NCBI GenBank assembly: GCA_026988585.1
Contig: JALSKY010000281.1
Span: forward strand, 1 to 7,213
From: Deltaproteobacteria bacterium
GTDB lineage: Bacteria; Desulfobacterota; Dissulfuribacteria; Dissulfuribacterales; QOAL01
Reading direction: 5' to 3'
Length of the DNA: 7,213 nucleotides
Shown here: one piece after another, positions 6,387-7,213 of the stretch
Numbering within the stretch: the stretch's first letter is position 1
How the letters are laid out: each line of letters starts with the position of its first letter
The notes under the pieces: model-generated
Told to the model about the DNA's origin: nothing
The model's input: the letters and a program-made list of their open reading frames with translations, nothing else
Database searches by the model: none
Position numbers and translations under genes: made by a program

Positions 6387-7213
6387 CATGCTCTCCTGCA
6401 GCATGCCTTTGCAAAGTTGCTGGCAATCTCAGGATTTGAACCAAAATGCAGGTGACAATATCCTGCAAGGGTGTTGTTGCATAGATAACCCTCTTTCCTG
6501 CCATTCTGAAACTGGAATGCCTTTTCAGGTTCCTGTGGGAAATTGGTCCTGGAATAGTGGAACTCATGCCCCTTCATCAGGGTGTGCCTGGGGGCAATCG
6601 GGGTGTCCAAAATTGTGACGACCTCCCTGTATCCCAGAGCAGATAACCTCTTCTCCATGGAGGAGACTGCACTGAATATGCCTGCCATCTGAAATCTCTT
6701 TCCGTCTATGGTCTCAATGGAGTCGCAGAGATACATGAAGCCGCCGCATTCTGCAAAGACAGGTCTGCCTGATCTGGAGAACTGCAGTATGGCATGCCTC
6801 ATGCTCCTGTTCTCCTGGAGCTCTGCCCCATACAGTTCAGGATATCCTCCTCCAATGTAGAGCCCGTCCAGATCTGCTGGCAGATGTTCATCATTTACAG
6901 GGCTGAATTCAACCAGTTCTGCACCGGCAGACCGGAGCATTTCCAGGTTGTCCTGATAATAGAAACAGAATGCCCTGTCCATAGCCACACCTATTCTTGT
7001 CCGTGGATCCGGTGATCCTTGGCCTTCTTCGTCCTGATCAAGCCATGGAGGTGTAATCGGCGTTTTGATCAGGCGAGATACGGCTCTGGATGCGATTTTT
7101 TCAACCATTTTCAGGTCAAGATGTTTCTGGGCCAGTTGGGAGAGGCGTTGAAGCCACTCCCCTGATAGCTCCTCGCCCATGTGGAGGCCAAGGTGTCTTG
7201 AGGGGATGGATAT
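6386..7213 (-). CDS. cbiA: Cobyrinate a,c-diamide synthase CbiA, C-terminal 275 residues, 5' end beyond window
   Basis: CbiA uses ATP and glutamine to amidate the a and c acetate side chains of cobyrinate. The frame is open to the window edge, and residues before the first internal Met (7180) read ISIPSRHLGLH, a conserved CbiA stretch, so the gene continues beyond 7213. The start, the P-loop and the rest of the N-terminal ATP-binding domain are missing. Numbered from the edge, the visible part shows TRIGVAMDRAFCFYYQDN (72-89), where the glutaminase domain begins, LDGLYIGGGYPELYGAEL (115-132), the nucleophile motif PVFAECGGFMYL (151-162, Cys156 at 6746-6748), KGHEFHYS (214-221) and the histidine motif YCHLHFGSNP (252-261). 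These are class I glutamine amidotransferase elements of the CbiA/CobB type; CobQ/CbiP differ in the flanking sequence. CbiA rather than aerobic CobB follows from the anaerobic gene context. The tail ends in an unusual Cys-Cys-Arg-Arg-Ala. Confidence 0.96.
   Translation of the reverse strand: MSIPSRHLGLHMGEELSGEWLQRLSQLAQKHLDLKMVEKIASRAVSRLIKTPITPPWLDQDEEGQGSPDPRTRIGVAMDRAFCFYYQDNLEMLRSAGAELVEFSPVNDEHLPADLDGLYIGGGYPELYGAELQENRSMRHAILQFSRSGRPVFAECGGFMYLCDSIETIDGKRFQMAGIFSAVSSMEKRLSALGYREVVTILDTPIAPRHTLMKGHEFHYSRTNFPQEPEKAFQFQNGRKEGYLCNNTLAGYCHLHFGSNPEIASNFAKACCRRA

Noticed and set aside
5812..6618. Open frame of 268 codons on the plus strand opposite cbiC and the end of cbiA
   Set aside because: It is the antisense of two well-supported genes. 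Its translation is Ser/Ala/Pro/Leu-rich with no recognisable motif, and it spans a gene junction. It follows from codon bias in the real genes.
1..7213. Search for a new system, mobile element, CRISPR array, riboswitch or RNA gene
   Set aside because: The whole window is accounted for by tightly packed cobalamin genes on one strand. No repeats, transposase, integration sites or non-coding stretch over 56 bases were seen. A cobalamin riboswitch, if present, would lie upstream of cbiA or an earlier gene outside the window.

Overview
The window is one uninterrupted block of cobalamin (vitamin B12) corrin-ring genes, all read on the minus strand. In transcription order (right to left) they are cbiA (5' end outside the window), cbiC, cbiD, a cbiE-cbiT fusion, cbiL, cbiF, cbiG and cbiH (3' end outside the window). 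Every kilobase is coding. The longest gap between genes is 56 bases, and I see no terminator, RNA gene, riboswitch, repeat array or mobile element. CbiD and CbiG, which belong to the cobalt-early route, together with the CbiA/C/L/F/H set, mark this as the anaerobic pathway.

Layout: positions 6386-7213 hold the C-terminal half of cobyrinate a,c-diamide synthase (CbiA), including its glutaminase domain. Positions 5718-6374 hold cobalt-precorrin-8 methylmutase (CbiC). Positions 4410-5714 hold the C1 methyltransferase CbiD, with an unusual N-terminal extension of about 57 residues. Positions 3145-4413 hold a CbiE-CbiT fusion with a strongly altered N-terminal loop in the CbiE half. Positions 2267-3088 hold the C20 methyltransferase CbiL, and 1423-2250 the C11 methyltransferase CbiF. 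Positions 312-1379 hold the lactone-opening enzyme CbiG. Positions 1-390 hold the first 130 residues of the ring-contracting C17 methyltransferase CbiH, whose start lies inside the end of cbiG.

Together these proteins would carry cobalt-sirohydrochlorin (cobalt-factor II) through CbiL, CbiH, CbiF, CbiG, CbiD, CbiT, CbiE and CbiC to cobyrinate, which CbiA then amidates at the a and c side chains. Steps not seen here are cobalt insertion (CbiK/CbiX), the precorrin-6A reductase (CbiJ/CobK), and everything after the a,c-diamide. They must be encoded outside the window or elsewhere in the genome. Tight junctions (stop/start overlaps, Shine-Dalgarno sites inside the preceding gene) indicate one translationally coupled operon.

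The organism is probably an anaerobic bacterium with roughly balanced base composition. The CobL-type CbiE-CbiT fusion, with a CbiE half that I recall resembling those of sulfate-reducing or syntrophic Desulfobacterota, makes that group my best guess. This is an inference from memory, not a database result. I found no previously undescribed system. The points worth a second look are the CbiD extension, the altered CbiE loop, the long cbiG/cbiH overlap and the weak initiation context of cbiG.
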